A DNA stretch of 64,000 bases from Epiperipatus broadwayi. Lineage: Eukaryota; Onychophora; Udeonychophora; Euonychophora; Peripatidae. Shown in pieces: positions 62,295 to 64,000 of this stretch (its first letter is position 1; the number at the start of each line of letters is the position of its first letter). Where the stretch lies: positions 4,168,036-4,232,035 of the forward strand of contig JAQFVV010006231.1 of the NCBI GenBank assembly GCA_028023455.1, read 5' to 3'. The notes under the pieces are model-generated. The model was given only the letters and a program-made list of their open reading frames with translations. It had not been told where the DNA came from and searched no databases. The translations under genes and the position numbers were made by a program.

Positions 62295-64000
62295 TTAGAG
62301 TTACAGGATACTGACTAAAGGACAAAAAAAGTAAACATTGAATTTGCAGAGCAGCAGAGTTTCTAATTTATTTATTTTACATTTTATGTTTGAAAATAAG
62401 TTATATTAAATTATAATATATGTTGAGAAGATTAGTGAATTACAGAGTTAATTAAAACTGCAGAAATTTACAGATTTTTTTTATTAAAATAATCAAAATT
62501 TATTCTTTTAGATTCTTATTATCTAATTGAGAGTCATTTGTAATATTTTCATGAAAATATTAAAAGAGCTCTGAATCTAAAAGAAGAAATAGTGTTTTTT
62601 TAGTAAAGAAATTGTGTACATTACTATAGTTATAATTATCTTCATTAATCATCTTGGGTCTATATTAAATATATAATACATGAAGCTTAAAATATTTTCC
62701 ACTTTGTTTCTGAAAACTTAAAAATATAAATTATACTAGAGAAAACCTATAATTTTATTAAGGATAAATAAGTAATTTGGCCATATTTAAAAAAAATTGA
62801 AGTCTCCTATGTTAAAATCAGTAGTATAATTTAAATTGATGACTTTTAGTGATGGCAGTATCAAACATTAAAAAATTCATCAAAAATATGATAGGTTAAC
62901 TTACTTTAATACCTCCTACTATGAAGGAGTTTCATTAAAGAGAAAGATCAAAAGAGACTTTTTATGCTTTCATTGATTTATTCAGTGAACAAAAATGAGT
63001 GGTCTAGTCCAAGAATTATTGTAAGCTAAAAATGTTATGATTCTATAGTTGGCTTCTAAAAAAATAAATGTACCTTAATATCTTTCAAAAAAAATAAAGA
63101 TTGAAAGTCATTAACTGAAACTAAAATACATCAATCAATCTCTAAATAAATCAAATTTTTAAATAATCAATTTGAATACAATTTTTTTTAATAGCATTAA
63201 ATCTTAAATTAATGAGTTGTTTACATTTTGTAATAAATTCATTCTCGTTAGTAATTCTTAGAATAAATTTGGGATGCTGAAAAAAAAAAAGCATTACCAT
63301 AACTATTTAATTATAAATAAATGTAGTTATTATCCATTAATATTAAATATTTATAATAAAACTTTATAAATTTGATTTATAAGCTTATTAGTCAATTAAA
63401 TAGGCAGAAATAGAAAATTAAAAGAACTTTCACTGAATTTTAAATAAAACACTCAATTAAAATGATATATATATATATACAATTTTTTCTCTTAATATAT
63501 ACATATATAGGTATAAAATCAATTATCAAAGTTAATATTTTGATATTATATATATACATATTTCAAGGTCGCCTAAAATCAGAACTAAGCTTTAATTAAA
63601 TGTAATATTTAATGATTATAATTCTTTAATTTCTTGTTGCAGATTTTTTATAATTTATAACATGGAAATTAATTATGAAAAAATTTATAAACAGTAATAT
63701 GAATTTAATTTTCAAAATCAAATAATTGCTAATTAAAGTAGTTATTACATTTTCAAACTTCTTTGTGAATTCTGGTTTCCCTGTATACACAGAATATATA
63801 TATATATAAATTTAATATTAATCTAATAGCGCATATGTGAAGTTCCTTCCATATATACTGCTAAATTATTTATTACAGATATTCAAAATATAATTCAAAG
63901 TCACTGTAGTTAAAAATGAGAAACTTTCTCTTCCCTGTGATATATAAATTAAATTTGTCAATTGAAATATCAAGTCCTGATTTAAGCATTGTCAGTAAGG
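62295..64000. other. AT-rich non-coding stretch
   Basis: No gene or element is recognised. (TA)n tracts lie near 63463 and 63793. Confidence 0.6.

Overview
This is a very AT-rich eukaryotic window of intron and intergenic DNA, with no bacterial-style gene layout. I see no rRNA gene, no complete tRNA and no CRISPR array. The repeat content points to an animal genome: APE-type and L1/Tx1-type LINE fragments, Penelope-like (RT plus GIY-YIG) fragments, several unrelated hAT transposases of the kinds related to SCAND3, ZBED5/FAM200 and ZMYM1, a Tigger/pogo-type DNA element, foldback MITEs and tRNA-derived SINEs. A lophotrochozoan, perhaps a coleoid cephalopod such as an octopus, fits best. That placement is inference from repeat style, not proof.

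Host gene. The only convincing host-coding sequence is on the minus strand at 19431-19759. It is a 5' coding exon that starts at a good Kozak ATG and ends at a consensus splice donor, inside a locally CpG-rich, promoter-like island of about 19100-19860. The encoded N-terminus is not recognised. The gene must run leftward, so about 1-19430 would be first-intron sequence. A second good donor at 19050/19051, in the same phase, suggests an alternative first exon.

Layout. 1.9-2.8 kb: minus-strand L1/Tx1-like RT remnant. 4.2 kb: SINE-like tRNA remnant. 4.8-5.3 kb: duplicated repeat with a short clean C-terminal reading frame. 11.3-11.8 kb: near-identical direct repeat. 12.0-14.1 kb: plus-strand LINE with endonuclease and RT remains. 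19.0-19.9 kb: host promoter and exon. 20.9 kb: palindromic MITE. 26.2 kb: 111-bp tandem duplication. 28.7-30.1 kb: minus-strand LINE of the same family as 12-14 kb and 51.4-52.0 kb. 31.1-31.5 kb: hAT-type MITE. 33.2-34.9 kb: SCAND3-like hAT transposase remnant. 39.3 kb: long hairpin. 39.9-40.6 kb: Penelope-like GIY-YIG tail. 41.28-42.37 kb: Tigger-like element with a 196-bp hAT MITE nested in it. 48.3 and 53.2 kb: two copies of one foldback MITE. 48.95-49.5 kb: hAT C-terminal remnant. 55.4-55.9 kb: foldback element with arms over 100 bp. 57.1-60.1 kb: minus-strand cluster of ZMYM1-like hAT, ZBED5-like hAT and Penelope-like remnants, with a hairpin MITE at 58.6 kb. 62.1 kb: (TTA)n microsatellite of about 156 bp.

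All element reading frames carry stops and frameshifts, so none looks autonomous. The window reads as ageing transposon sediment around one real 5' exon. I see no evidence of a new multi-gene system.
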